Assembly (NCBI RefSeq): GCF_002575655.3
Contig: NC_053040.3
Span: 460,956,780-461,020,779, forward strand
Direction of reading: 5' to 3'
DNA: 64,000 bases
Source: Aegilops tauschii subsp. strangulata
Taxonomy: Eukaryota; Streptophyta; Magnoliopsida; Poales; Poaceae
Position 1 is the first letter of the stretch. Each line of letters begins with the position of its first letter. Of this stretch, positions 54,272 to 64,000 are shown piece after piece. The notes beneath the pieces were generated by a model, which was given only the letters and a program-made list of their open reading frames with translations, did no database searches and had not been told where the DNA came from. The position numbers were made by a program, and so were the translations under genes.

Positions 54272-56515
54272 TATGATTAAATAGATACTTATGTAACTAG
54301 AAATGATTTTTGGAAAAAATAAAGAGCCAACTATAAGGTAGTTGTAGTTCAAATTTGACCTGCTTCCTACTGAATCGGCAAAAATTTGTCTTTTTCATGA
54401 GAGGTGGATCAAAACTTTTGAAACCCAACCATTTTGTCAATTGTGCATTAAATATGGCCTAATATTTTATAAAATTGATTTGGTCCAATTTTGCAACAAA
54501 TATATGGTAGGTCCTTCACAAAAAAACTCATTTGGGCACTCGAGAAATGGAAAATGTAGTTTTCATCCAAAGAAAAAGAAAACTTCCTTAGGCAACATTG
54601 TTTGCCATTCCAATATGCACCCTTGTGCACAATATTAGATCATTTGAACAAACTATGCCATGAATGTAGCCATAAGATTGATCATTTGGCTTGAAAGCCA
54701 TTGGTCTTCACACATGATAGCTCATTTCTGAGAACATTTTTTTTAAATAATTGCCGTATTACAAGTTTATTATTTTTCCTGGTAACTTGGTCACATATAA
54801 TGACACAATGCGAAGGTTTTCCAATTTTTATTTTTTTTAATTTTGTATGCCCGTTTCAAAATGCGGTCAAAACAGCGGGAATGACCGTTCCTAGCTAGTG
54901 GTTGAATCTTGGAATTTTTTTGGTGTTTCTCTGATTAAATAGATACTTTTGTACCTAGAAATGATTTTTGTAAAAAAATAAAGAGCAAACTATGAGGCAA
55001 CCGCAGTTCAAATTTGAACCGCTTCCACCTGAAACGGCAGAAATTTGTGTTTTTCACCAGAGGAGGATCAAAACTTTTGACACCCAACCATTTGGTCAAT
55101 TGTGCATTAAATATGGCCTAGTATTTTAGAAAAATGATTTAGTCCAATTTAGCAACAATTATTTTGTAGGTTCTTCATAAAAAAACCTCATTTTGGGCAC
55201 TCGAAAAATGGAAAATGAAATTTTCGTCCAAAGAAAATGAAAACTTCCTTAGGCAACATTGTTTGACATTCCAGTATGCACCCTTGTGCACAATACGAGA
55301 TCATTTGAACAAACTATGCCATGAATGTGGCCATAAGATTGATCATTGGGTTGAAAGTCATGAATTTTCACACATGATAGCTCATTTCTGAGAACACTTT
55401 TTTAAAATAATTGCCGTATTGCAAGTTTATTATTTTTCCTGGTAACTTGGTCACATATAATGACACAATGCGAAGGTTTTCCAATTTTTTGATTTTTTAA
55501 AAAAATTTATGCCCGTTTCAGAATGCGGTCAAAACGACAGGAATGACCGTTCCTAGCTAGTGGTTGAATCTTGGAATTTTTTTGGTGTTTCTCTGATTAA
55601 ATAGATACTTTTGTACCTAGAAATGATTTTTGGAAAAAATAAAGAGCAAACTATGAGGCAGACGCAGTTCAAATTTGACCCGCTTCCACCTGAAACGGCA
55701 GAAATTTGTCTTTTTCACCAGAGGTGGATCAAAACTTTTCACACTCAACCATTTGGTCAACTGTGCATTAAATATGGCCTAGTATTTTATAAAAATGATT
55801 TGGTCCAATTTTGCAACAATCATTTCATAGGTTCTTCAAAAAAAACCTCATTTTGGGCACTCGAAAAATGGAAAATGAAATTTTCGTCCAAAGAAAATGA
55901 AAACTTCAGGCAACATCGTTTGCCATTCCAATATGCACCCTTGTGCACAATATGAGATCATTTGAACAAACTATGCCATGAATGTGGCCATAAGATTGAT
56001 CATTGGGTTGAAAGCCATGAATTTTCACACATGATAGCTCGTTTCCGAGAACACTTTTTTTAAAAGAATTGCCGTATTGCAAGATTATTATTTTTTCTGG
56101 TAACTTGGTGACATGTAATGACACAATATGAAGGTTTTCCAATCTTTTGATTTTTTTGAATTTTTTATGCCCGTTTTAAAATGCGGTCAAAATAGCGGGC
56201 ATGACCGTTCCTAGCTAGTGGTTGACTCTTGGAACTTTTTTGATGTTTCTTTGATTAAATAGATACTTATGTACTTAGAAATGCTTTTTGGAAAAAAAAT
56301 AAAGAGCAAACTATGAGGCAGCTGCAGTTCAAATTTGAACCGCTTCCAACTAAATCGGTCAAAATTTGTCTTTTTCATGAGAGGTGGATCAAAACTTTTC
56401 ACACTCAACCATTTGGTCAATTTTATATTAAATATGGCATAATATTTTAGAAAATTTATTTGGTCCAATTTTACAACAAATATTTGGTAAGTTCTTCACA
56501 AAAAACCATTTTTGC
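54272..56515. repeat. About 660-bp tandem repeat, 3.4 copies, inside the CACTA
   Basis: The marker ATAGATACTT recurs at 54281, 54939, 55601 and 56259, a period of 658-662 bases. Each unit contains GGCACTCGAAAAATGGAAAA, GCACCCTTGTGCACAATA and GACCGTTCCTAGCTAGTGG. The fourth copy stops after about 265 bases. Units are roughly 90% alike by eye. Open frames in them are not conserved. Confidence 0.92.
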
Positions 56516-56789
56516 CACAAGAAAAATGATTAAAAATATCTAGAAAGATAAAAAATGCATGCAAATCGGTGATCATCCATAAAATGGGGTCTAACTTGAG
56601 TGAAAAATTTAGTTGTGCCGTTTTGCAAAATATTTTGATAGTTGCTTCACAAAATTCCTCTAGTTTTAGTACTTAGAAACTATTTTAAATCATAAAATTT
56701 CTGAACCAATCAGGGCTCTTCTCACGGATCACCCCACTATAGCCGATCTGAACTGTCCGTATTCGAAGGATCCAACGTCTATCATTCAC

Positions 56790-57770
56790 CTCTCAGGTCA
56801 TAGCAATCCAACCCAAACCCTAGCAGCAACCCAATCCCCCTCTCCCCGAGAACACACCAGCCGCCGCCTGTCTCTCCCCGATCCAGATCTCTCCGTCGCC
56901 GCCCGAACCCAATCCCCAACCCCGAACCGCCCATCACCCGCCGTCCATCTGCATCGCCTGCATCACCCGGCTCCATGGCCTCCTGCGTCACCGGATCCGA
57001 CCTCCACCAGTCTGCCGCCGCGCCAATCAGGGTGCCACCACCGTGCGGGCCCCGACCCTGCACCCCACAAAGGCCGGAGACGATGGCGAGGAAGGGCCCG
57101 GTCCCCTGACGAATCCTCCTCCCTCCACCACCCGGTGCGCACGCCTCCCCGCCCGCACACCTCGATCCCATCGACCCAACGCCCAGGCCCAGCGCACGCC
57201 GCCGCCATGGACTTCGCCGTGGGGGCGGATCTGGGGAAGATCGTGGGCGTGTTCTACCAGGCCGAGGACGGGGAGCACAACCGCCGCCTCCTCGCGCTGC
57301 TCGCCACCTCCCTCGCCGCGCTCGACGCCATGCAAGGTCCGCCTCTCTCTCCTCCTCCTGGTCTCTCTTTGTTTCTTGGTTCGATTTTGCTGATGCGGTT
57401 TCCTTCCCCCCTCCCTAATGCATGTGCGCAGGTGGACAGCCTAGTAGGAGACCACGGCCCCGTCTTCTTCTTCCGTTGTTGTGTAGTCGACGACGATGAC
57501 GCGGCCGTGCGGTCGGTGCCCTTTGAAGACACTCGCCTGAGCCGTGCCGTGCCGGAGGAGGGGTCCAGATCCAGGCCTCACCAAGATCAATCGCCACTGG
57601 AACTCAGGGGGACAAGATGGACGTGCTCCCTCCTCTCGATTCTTCCTTGTGCTACTCAGGGCCGCTCAGTCCGACTCTGCGGACGTAGGTGAGCCACTAC
57701 CTTCCCCTCCTTTGTTTTCTCCAGTCCTCTTTGTGTCCATGCCCGGCCATTGAGCCCTGCCCTGTTACTT
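56790..57770 (+). other. GC-rich gene-like island inside the CACTA (possible captured gene 5' part)
   Basis: An abrupt shift from AT-rich to GC-rich DNA begins near 56790 with AACCCAAACCCTAGCAGCAA, a plant-leader-like sequence. An ATG in good context (GCCGCCATGG, 57207) opens MDFAVGADLGKIVGVFYQAE and some 23 further residues. A GT donor is at 57337 and a pyrimidine-rich tract with GCGCAG at 57426-57431 offers an acceptor. Splicing at those sites changes frame, so the coding claim is weak. I do not recognise the protein. It could be a captured host-gene fragment or the element's own non-transposase transcript. Confidence 0.45.
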
Positions 57771-60300
57771 TATACGCTGGCGCTGACCTTGGAAATTTCT
57801 ATGATTTGGGGCTCTAGTGATGGTCTGCTCTGTGTCACCATTTGACTGTATTTATTTATCCATGAACGGATCTAAACTAGCTGTGCCATCGGACATTCGG
57901 GTGCAAATTGGCACCAAGTACAGTGCTTGTTTTTTGTTCAAGTGTTAGTCAACTTAGGAGGTGTTTGGCAAATGCAGTACTCCTAGATGCTAGGATCTGT
58001 AGTAGAGTTATGTACTCATCTCTTGTATCCCTGGCCACATAGAATCAATCAGTGTACGACTGCTCGCTCCAACGATCGATCGATCGATCCAAGCCTCGTT
58101 AGTTTTTTCTAGTACATCTACCATGAATTCAACTTTGATGCTAGGCTAGACGTCTCTGGTACGCATGTATAGTGCCATGTCTCTTTATATTTGTAAGTTG
58201 AATCCAGCAGTAACATGTGAGTAACATTTGCGCCGGTGTATGCATTTACCTCTAAGGAATTAAGTGCATGTTTGCTACAGCAGACAACACTGGTGTATGC
58301 ATTTACCTCTTAAGGAACCAAGTGCATGTTTTCTACAGCAGACTGCGAAGCAGAGTAGATGTATTCTTAGGCTCCTTATTTTCTTTGCCCGATGTCTTGC
58401 TTCTGGGGCAGCATTGTACATATTCTCCTCCTTTATTTATTTTGCTTTGTACTCTGCTGTGGTGTTGAACTGCCGCTGTTGGATGAATAGGAGCGTGTGC
58501 CATCACCCACTCGCCCATTGCAGATCCCTGCGAGAGCTCGAGAGAATCCACGCCCTAGTTATCTGTATTTTTCTTCAGTATCGCATGAATGCAGATTTGT
58601 TTAGTCTTGGGTGTGCATTGCTGTTCCTATCTCTGTACTTTCTAGTTGTGCTAATTTTAGGACATGTTCGGTGAATTTAGATGTTGGGAAGTGGATCCTG
58701 AATGCACTTTGTGTTTGCTATATTCAGATTTGTACACACAGTTTTTACTGTAAAAAAATCTGTAGTTACGTACGGTTTGAATCACTACACCTGAATCTAC
58801 AGATTTGCACATACAAATCTTCAGAGATTGGGGCATATCAAATCTTGATATATCCACTGTATCTTCTTGCTGAATCGAGTGCTCTCTTATATTGGTCTAT
58901 GAATTTCCTGAACTGGTGCATGTATATGTTTGGGTGCTAGTCAATTAGAGAATGTCTGTGATACCATGTTTGTACTATGTGCTAGTGTAGCTGTACTGAT
59001 GCAAATACTACTTCTGTACTTATGGAGAAATCTGTGATCTGCCAGTTCGCGGCGTCCATCGCTTCTGTCCAAGCGCTCTTCATCTTGTGTGTCATCTGCA
59101 AGGCAATCAAGTTAATTAGATGTTGCTCTTTTCATGATCTGCTTCATACATACATGCATATGTGATTGCTTCCTGCCTTCCTGCCTGCTACATCTCTGCT
59201 AGCATAAATCAAAGAGAAGAAAGAAATCTACCTATTTTTATCTGCAACCTTTAATGAATTCTATGAATCTGTAGCCTTTAATGAATTCAATGTATGACTG
59301 TGATGAGAATTATGGTACTACTTGCTGTTTGCATCCTATACTTTGCTTGTGAATGATGCTATGTTGTTCTGCAGACTGTCATATATTTTTGTGTTGTTTT
59401 TGCTGAATAGATTGAATATCTTTGCTACACAATGTAGCTTGTAGCTTTGCAAACTAACCTTCTCTAGTTCTCTTACTTTTCTGCAGACCGCCCATGGCGT
59501 GGACGGCGACGATGACAGGAGGACGCCAGTTCTAGCCGGGAACATGGCCTTGTCCCGCTCGAGGAGGAGGGACGCACCTAGGCACCGGCCCTGTCCTGCA
59601 ACAAGGGGTCTGCTCCTCTGCTTCCAAGGCAACCAAGCTGCCCTGCCTGAGCTCGACGATTCAAGCCCGGCCACGACCACGCATCGCTCCCAGCAGATAG
59701 CACCTCCCTCTCCCTCTGCTCACTAACCTGCTGCTAATCTCCCTGCACGGGCTGCTGCTATCGTAATTTTTATAATGGTTGATGTTTGTTAGCTAGTTGT
59801 AAACGGCTTGCTTTCTGCTAATGGCCCATTAGGTAGAGTAGCTATGCACCTGGTGGTGGTCATGGCCTTGCTGCGTCATCAGTTTTTTTCCTCTGGGTCA
59901 TTAGCTAGCTATGCTATGCATGTGTTCGTTAATTTGCAAGAAAGAATTTCTGTCCTTGTTTTCATTTCCTTGCTCTAGTCAAATTCATCCTTTTTTAATA
60001 CTAGCACTAGCACATCAGAGCACTAATACTTGTTAGATTTTGAGTATACCACTGCTGCTAAAAAAACAACAGCAACCATCAATTACCATAGCATGCCTCT
60101 GTTTTGGTAACTAGTTGCTGCATTCAAGTAAATTAGCCCACCGACTAATCTAGTGCATTATTAATTGTTGCTCCTCCACTTTTTCGGTATCTCTTGGTTT
60201 GCAATGGTACAACTATAAATGTCATTTTCTTGAATGGTTTGTTCATAATATATTTGCCCCAGTTTTTCTAATTCTTCTCTCATTCATGTAACAGGGTGAC
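57771..60300 (+). other. Intron-like DNA and possible further exons in the CACTA
   Basis: T-rich, plant-intron-like sequence with two further acceptor-like sites: TTTTCTGCAG before a GC-rich block at 59487-59725, and CATGTAACAG before 60297. The GC-rich block carries no long conserved frame. A 57-base tandem duplication (GGTGTATGCATTTACCTCT type) lies at 58235-58343, and GATC repeats (ATCGATCGATCGATC) are at 58073-58088. Confidence 0.35.
58235..58343. repeat. 57-bp tandem duplication inside the CACTA
   Basis: Units 58235-58291 and 58292-58343 both run from GGTGTATGCATTTACCTCT through AAGTGCATGTTT to CTACAGCAGAC, with small differences. Confidence 0.88.
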
Positions 60301-60589
60301 AAGAAGCCATGTTGCCGTTTTGTTTGTTCCCAGCCCCGACTGGTCGTCCGGCGAGTCCGTCATGTTGTCATTTTCTTGTAAAGTAGTACTGTATCACACT
60401 TGTAGAGCTCGTTACACTTGTAGAGCTTGTAAAGTACTGTATTACACATGGTCATATGTATTGGCATGGATAGAGCTTGTTACTATTGTTGCCAATGTAT
60501 TATGTGATCTGGTTGCTCTTATTTGAAGTATTATGTGTGCTTCTTGTCTTCCAATTTAAATACTGGTTGAAATATGAAGAATATGAGCC

Positions 60590-61148
60590 TGATAGATGGG
60601 ACCCACTTACCAAAACATGACAAATGGGACCCAGTTACAAGAACCTGACAACTGGGACCCATCTGACTAGTGGACCCATTTAATAAAAAAGGAAAATGAA
60701 ATTGTTTAGACAAAAAGGCCACGGCCCAACACTAAAAAAGGCTGCAACGTTGGGCTTGGCCCATGAAGTTGACCAAAAAATTGACAGAAAAAAATCAAAT
60801 AGGCTGAATTGTTGGGCCAGGCCCATGTAGAACAACAAACTGGACCGGGCTGATTTTAACCAACGACCTTTTCAATTGGTCACAATTTTGCCACGTCAGA
60901 TTGCCTCGTCGGATCCGACGTGGCCTGGGCAGAGAGCTAGCGACCAAAACAGAAGGTCATAGAATCAACGACCTTTTGTTTTGGTCGTGGAATTCCACGA
61001 CCTTCTCACAGAGAAGGTCGTTAATTTCAGTTTATGACCGCCAGCTTTTGACCATCTGTTTTTGGTCAAAAAAAAGGTCGCAAATGAAAAACAATGACCT
61101 TTCAGTGACCAATAGTGATGGTCGCAAGTTTACATATTTCTTGTAGTG
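60590..61148. repeat. CACTA right subterminal and terminal repeats
   Basis: GGGACCCA units at 60598-60690 are followed by clustered ACGACC/GGTCGT motifs (60863, 60968, 60983, 60997, 61015) and GGTCGC variants. At 60997-61021 an 11-base-arm hairpin (ACGACCTTCTC, loop ACA) is present. The terminal repeat ends TTTCTTGTAGTG at 61148, followed by ACA. Confidence 0.88.
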
Positions 61149-61151
61149 ACA

Positions 61152-61988
61152 CATGTTCATAATATTGAAGCCAAAGGAAGTAAAGTTAATAATGATAGTG
61201 CAACTTATTTGTGGCACTGCCGTTTAGGTCATATTGGTGTAAAGCGCATGAAGAAACTCCATGCTGATGGGCTTTTGGAATCACTTGATTATGAATCTAT
61301 TGATGCTTGCGAACCATGCCAGATGGGCAAGATGACTAAGACTCCGTTCTCCGTACCAATGGAGCGAGCAACTGACTTATTGCAAATAATACATACTGAT
61401 GTATGCGGTCCGATGAGTGTTGAGGCTCGCGGCGGGTATCATTATTTTCTGACCTTCATAGATGATTTGAGCAGATATGGGTATATCTACTTAATTAAAC
61501 ATAAGTCTGAAACAATTGAAAAGTTTAAAGAATTTCAGAGTGAAGTGGAAAATCATCGTAACAATAAAATAAAGTTTCTACGATCTGATCGTGGAGGTGA
61601 ATATTTGAGTTATGAGTTTGGTCTTCATTTGAAACAATGTGGAATAGTTTCTCAACTCACGCCACCTGGAACACCACAGCGTAATGGTGTGTCCGAACGT
61701 TGTAACCGTACTTTATTAGATATGGTGCGATCTATGATTTCTCTTACCAATTTACCGCTATCGTTTTGGGGTTATGCTTTAGAGACGGCTGCATTCGCGT
61801 TAAATAGGGCACCATCTAAATCCTTTGAGATGACACCATATGAACTATGGTTTGGCAAGTAACATAAGCTGTCGTTTCTTAAAGTTTGGGGCTGCGATGC
61901 TTATGTGAAAAAGCTTCAACCTGATAAGCTCGAACCCAAATCGGAGAAATGTGTCTTCATAGGATACCCAAAGGAGACTGTTGGGTAC
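61152..61988 (+). pseudogene. Copia 6 integrase and linker after the CACTA
   Basis: The frame 61146-61862 starts inside the CACTA end, but true sequence runs from about 61152: VHNIEAKGSKVNNDSATYLW, the zinc-binding WHCRLGHIG and CEPC, and the catalytic HTD, RSD and SER motifs (NGVSERCNRTLLD). A TAA at 61860-61862 replaces a Lys codon, after which the linker continues in frame (LSFLKVWGCDAYVKKLQPDK, FIGYPKETVGY) until the Gypsy LTR at 61989. Left target bases of the Gypsy element are GGTAC (61984-61988). Confidence 0.9.
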
Positions 61989-63657
61989 TGATGTCTACTA
62001 CGCAACCTTCTTCTTGTAGACGTTGTTGGGCCTCCAAGTGCAGAGGTTTGTAGGACAGTAGCAAATTTCCCTCAAGTGGATGGCCTAAGGTTTATCAATC
62101 CGTGGGAGGCATAGGATGAAGATGGTCTCTCTCAAACAACCCTGCAACCAAATAACAAAGAGTCTCTTGTGTCCCCAACACACCCAATACAATGGTAAAT
62201 TGTATAGGTGCACTAGTTCGGCGAAGAGATGGTGATACAAGTGCAATATGGATGGTAGATATAGGTTTTTGTAATCTGAAAAATATAAAAACAACAAGGT
62301 AACTAATGATAAAAGTGAGCGTAAACGGTATTGCAATGCTAGGAAACAAGGCCTAGGGTTCATACTTTCACTAGTGCAAGTTCTCTAAACAATAATAACA
62401 TAATTGGATCATATAACTATCCCTCAACATGCAACAAAGAGTCACTCCAAAGTCACTAATAGAGGAACAAACGAAGAGATTATGGTAGGGTACGAAACCA
62501 CCTCAAAGTTATTCTTTCCAATCAACCCGTTGGGCTATTCATCTAAGTGTCACAAACAGCCCTAGAGTTCGTACTAGAATAACACCTTAAGACACAAATC
62601 AACCAAAACCCTAATGTCACCTAGATACTCCAATGTCACCTCAAGTATCCGTGGGTATGATTATACGATATGCATCACACAATCTCAGATTCATCTATTC
62701 AACCAACACATAGAACCTCAAAGAGTGCCCCAAAGTTTCTACCAGAGAATCAAGACGAAAACGTGTGCCAACCCCTATGCATAGGTTCATGGGCGGAACC
62801 CGCAAGTTGATCACCAAAACATACGTCAAGTGAATCACGTGATATCCCATTGTCACCACAGATACGCACGGCAAGACATACATCAAGTGTTCTCAAATCA
62901 TTAAAGACTCAATCCGATAAGATAACTTCAAAGGGAAAACTCAATCCATTACAAGTGAGTAGAGGGGGAGGAGCATCATAAGATCCAACTAAAATATCAA
63001 AGCTCGCGACTCATCAAGATCATATCACCTCAAGAACACGAGAGAGAGATCGAGAGATCAAACACATAGCTACTTGTACATACCCTCAGCCCCGAGGGTG
63101 AACTACTCCCTCCTCGTCATGGAGAGCGCCGAGATGATGAAGATGGCCACCGGTGAGGGATCCCCCCTCCGGCAGGGTGCCGGAACAGGGTCCTGATTGG
63201 TTTTTGGTGGCTACAGAGGCTTGCGGCGGCGGAACTCCCGATCTATATGTTTCCCCGAAGGTTTTAGGGTATATGGGTATATATAGGTGAAAGAAGTATG
63301 TCAGGGGAGCCACGAGGGGCCCACGAGGGTGGAGGGCGCGCCCAGGGGGGGTGGGCGCGCCCCCTGCCTTATGCCTTCCTTGTTGCTTCTTTGACGTGGA
63401 CTCCAAGTCTCCCAGGTTGCTTTCCTTCCAAAAATAACTTCTCCAGAAGGTTTCATTCCGTTTCGACTCCGTTTGATATTCCTTTTCTTCGAAACACTGA
63501 AACAAGGGAAAAAACAGGAACTGGCATTGGGCTCTGGGTCAATAGGTTAGTCCCAAAAGTAATATAAAAGTGCGTAGTAAAGCCCATAAAACATCCAAGA
63601 TGGATAATATAATAGCATGGAACAATAAAAAATTATAGATACGTTGGAGACGTATCA
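61989..63657 (-). repeat. Gypsy-type 3' LTR (1669 bp), minus strand
   Basis: Plus-strand left end TGATGTCTACTACGCAACC, right end GTTGGAGACGTATCA. On the minus strand it therefore begins TGATACGTCTCCAAC, the start shared by several Triticeae Gypsy families (Fatima- or Sabrina-type; I cannot choose between them). A polypurine tract abuts its right side, so this is the 3' LTR of an element whose body extends beyond 64000. TATA-like TATATATAGG and the GC-rich U3 lie near 63280-63360. Short open frames inside it are LTR noise. Confidence 0.85.
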
Positions 63658-64000
63658 GCATCCCCAAGCTTAGTTCCTGCTCGTCCTCGAGTAGGTAAAT
63701 GATAAAAACAGAATTTTTGATGTGGAATGCTACTTGGCATAATTTCAATGTAATTCTTCTTAATTGTGGTATGAATATTCAGATCCGAAAGATTCAAGAC
63801 AAAAGTTCATATTGACATAAAAATAATAGTACTTCAAGCATACTAACAAAGCAATTATGTCCTCTCAAAATAACATAGCCAAAGAAAGTTATCCCTACAA
63901 AATCATATAGTCTGGCTATGCTCTATCTTCACCACATAAAGTATTTAAATCATGCACAACCCTGATGACAAGCCAAGCAATTGTTTCATACTTTTGACGT
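63658..64000 (-). mobile_element. Gypsy element, 3' internal end with polypurine tract (partial)
   Basis: On the minus strand the sequence ends CTCGAGGACGAGCAGGAACT then AAGCTTGGGGATGC (63671-63658) against the LTR. This is the usual junction of Triticeae Gypsy elements. The remaining 330 bases are non-coding 3' UTR. Coding regions lie right of the window. Confidence 0.85.

Larger units (their letters stand above)
51790..61148. mobile_element. CACTA DNA transposon, probably non-autonomous (9359 bp)
   Basis: Ends are CACTACAAGAAATATGTCAA at the left and the near-perfect inverted copy ending ATATTTCTTGTAGTG at the right, with ACA target duplications. Both ends carry repeats of ACGACC/GGTCGT and of GACTAGTGG(G)ACCC, typical of transposase-binding subterminal regions. 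The interior holds an AT-rich repeat zone, 3.4 copies of a 660-bp tandem repeat and a GC-rich gene-like island. I find no TNP2 or TNP1 transposase coding sequence, so mobility would depend on another copy. It lies within Copia 6 integrase. Confidence 0.95.
47809..61988 (+). mobile_element. Copia 6: LTR retrotransposon split by CACTA and Gypsy insertions
   Basis: Own sequence is 47809-51789 and 61152-61988. The CACTA element fills 51790-61148, and the Gypsy element cuts the pol linker at 61989. Its 3' pol and 3' LTR lie beyond the window. It inserted into the LINE. It belongs with the competent group: gag starts with ATG and the DTGS and integrase motifs are intact. Confidence 0.92.

Noticed and set aside
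57135..57692. 185-residue open frame in the CACTA
   Set aside because: It crosses intron-like DNA and GC-rich DNA without stops by chance. I kept the region as a gene-like island but not this translation.
62085..63505. Several 60-140-residue frames in the right-hand LTR
   Set aside because: All lie inside the Gypsy LTR, which is non-coding in this family.

Overview
The window is repeat-dominated grass DNA, almost certainly from the wheat tribe (Triticeae; Triticum or Aegilops is most likely). The evidence is the mix of Copia LTR retrotransposons of the Angela/BARE/WIS type, an Angela-like solo LTR, a CACTA transposon, a Gypsy LTR of the Triticeae 'TGATACGTCTCC' type, Stowaway-like MITE remnants, and a YSK2 dehydrin close to barley DHN3. 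I recognise only one intact host gene, the dehydrin at 34337-35118. Almost everything else is mobile DNA inserted into other mobile DNA. Family names come from recalled sequence features, not from a database search.

Left block, 1-32359. Ten LTR copies of one Copia family (about 1.5-1.8 kb each, starting TGAAGGAAATATGCCC and ending ACGTTCCCCAACA) lie in the window, seven of them here. The backbone is a minus-strand compound element, read right to left: a truncated 5' LTR (31305-32359), an internal region, a shared LTR (7735-9518), a second internal region (3771-7734), then out of the window. It is interrupted by four later insertions: Copia 1 (minus, 1-3770, left part outside), Copia 3 (plus, 10044-18589, perfect TSD AATAG), an Angela-like solo LTR (19126-20859) and Copia 4 (plus, 21568-30120, TSD CGAAT/CAAAT).

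Gene island, 32360-36840. It holds unassigned DNA, three MITE or MITE-like inverted repeats, then the dehydrin with a TATA box, an ABRE-like box, one intron and a poly(A) signal. Downstream are a collapsed MITE and a minus-strand RNase H-like (RVT_3) remnant of a retroelement.

Right block, 36840-64000. A broken plus-strand LINE (endonuclease plus reverse transcriptase) is split by Copia 5 (38874-47542, the most complete coding copy here) and cut again by Copia 6 (from 47809). Copia 6 is itself split by a 9.36-kb CACTA transposon (51790-61148, TSD ACA) and then by a minus-strand Gypsy element whose 3' LTR is 61989-63657 and whose body runs off the right edge.

The most informative pattern is that the Copia family falls into two groups. 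Copies 1, 5 and 6 keep the gag start codon. Copy 1 has an open gag, copy 5 keeps YVDD, and copy 5 has only a few later lesions. Copies 2, 3, 4 and the right half of the compound element share the same inactivating changes wherever the relevant segment survives. They also carry a four-unit hairpin array just before the polypurine tract that copy 5 lacks. This fits a defective lineage that spread with proteins supplied by competent relatives.
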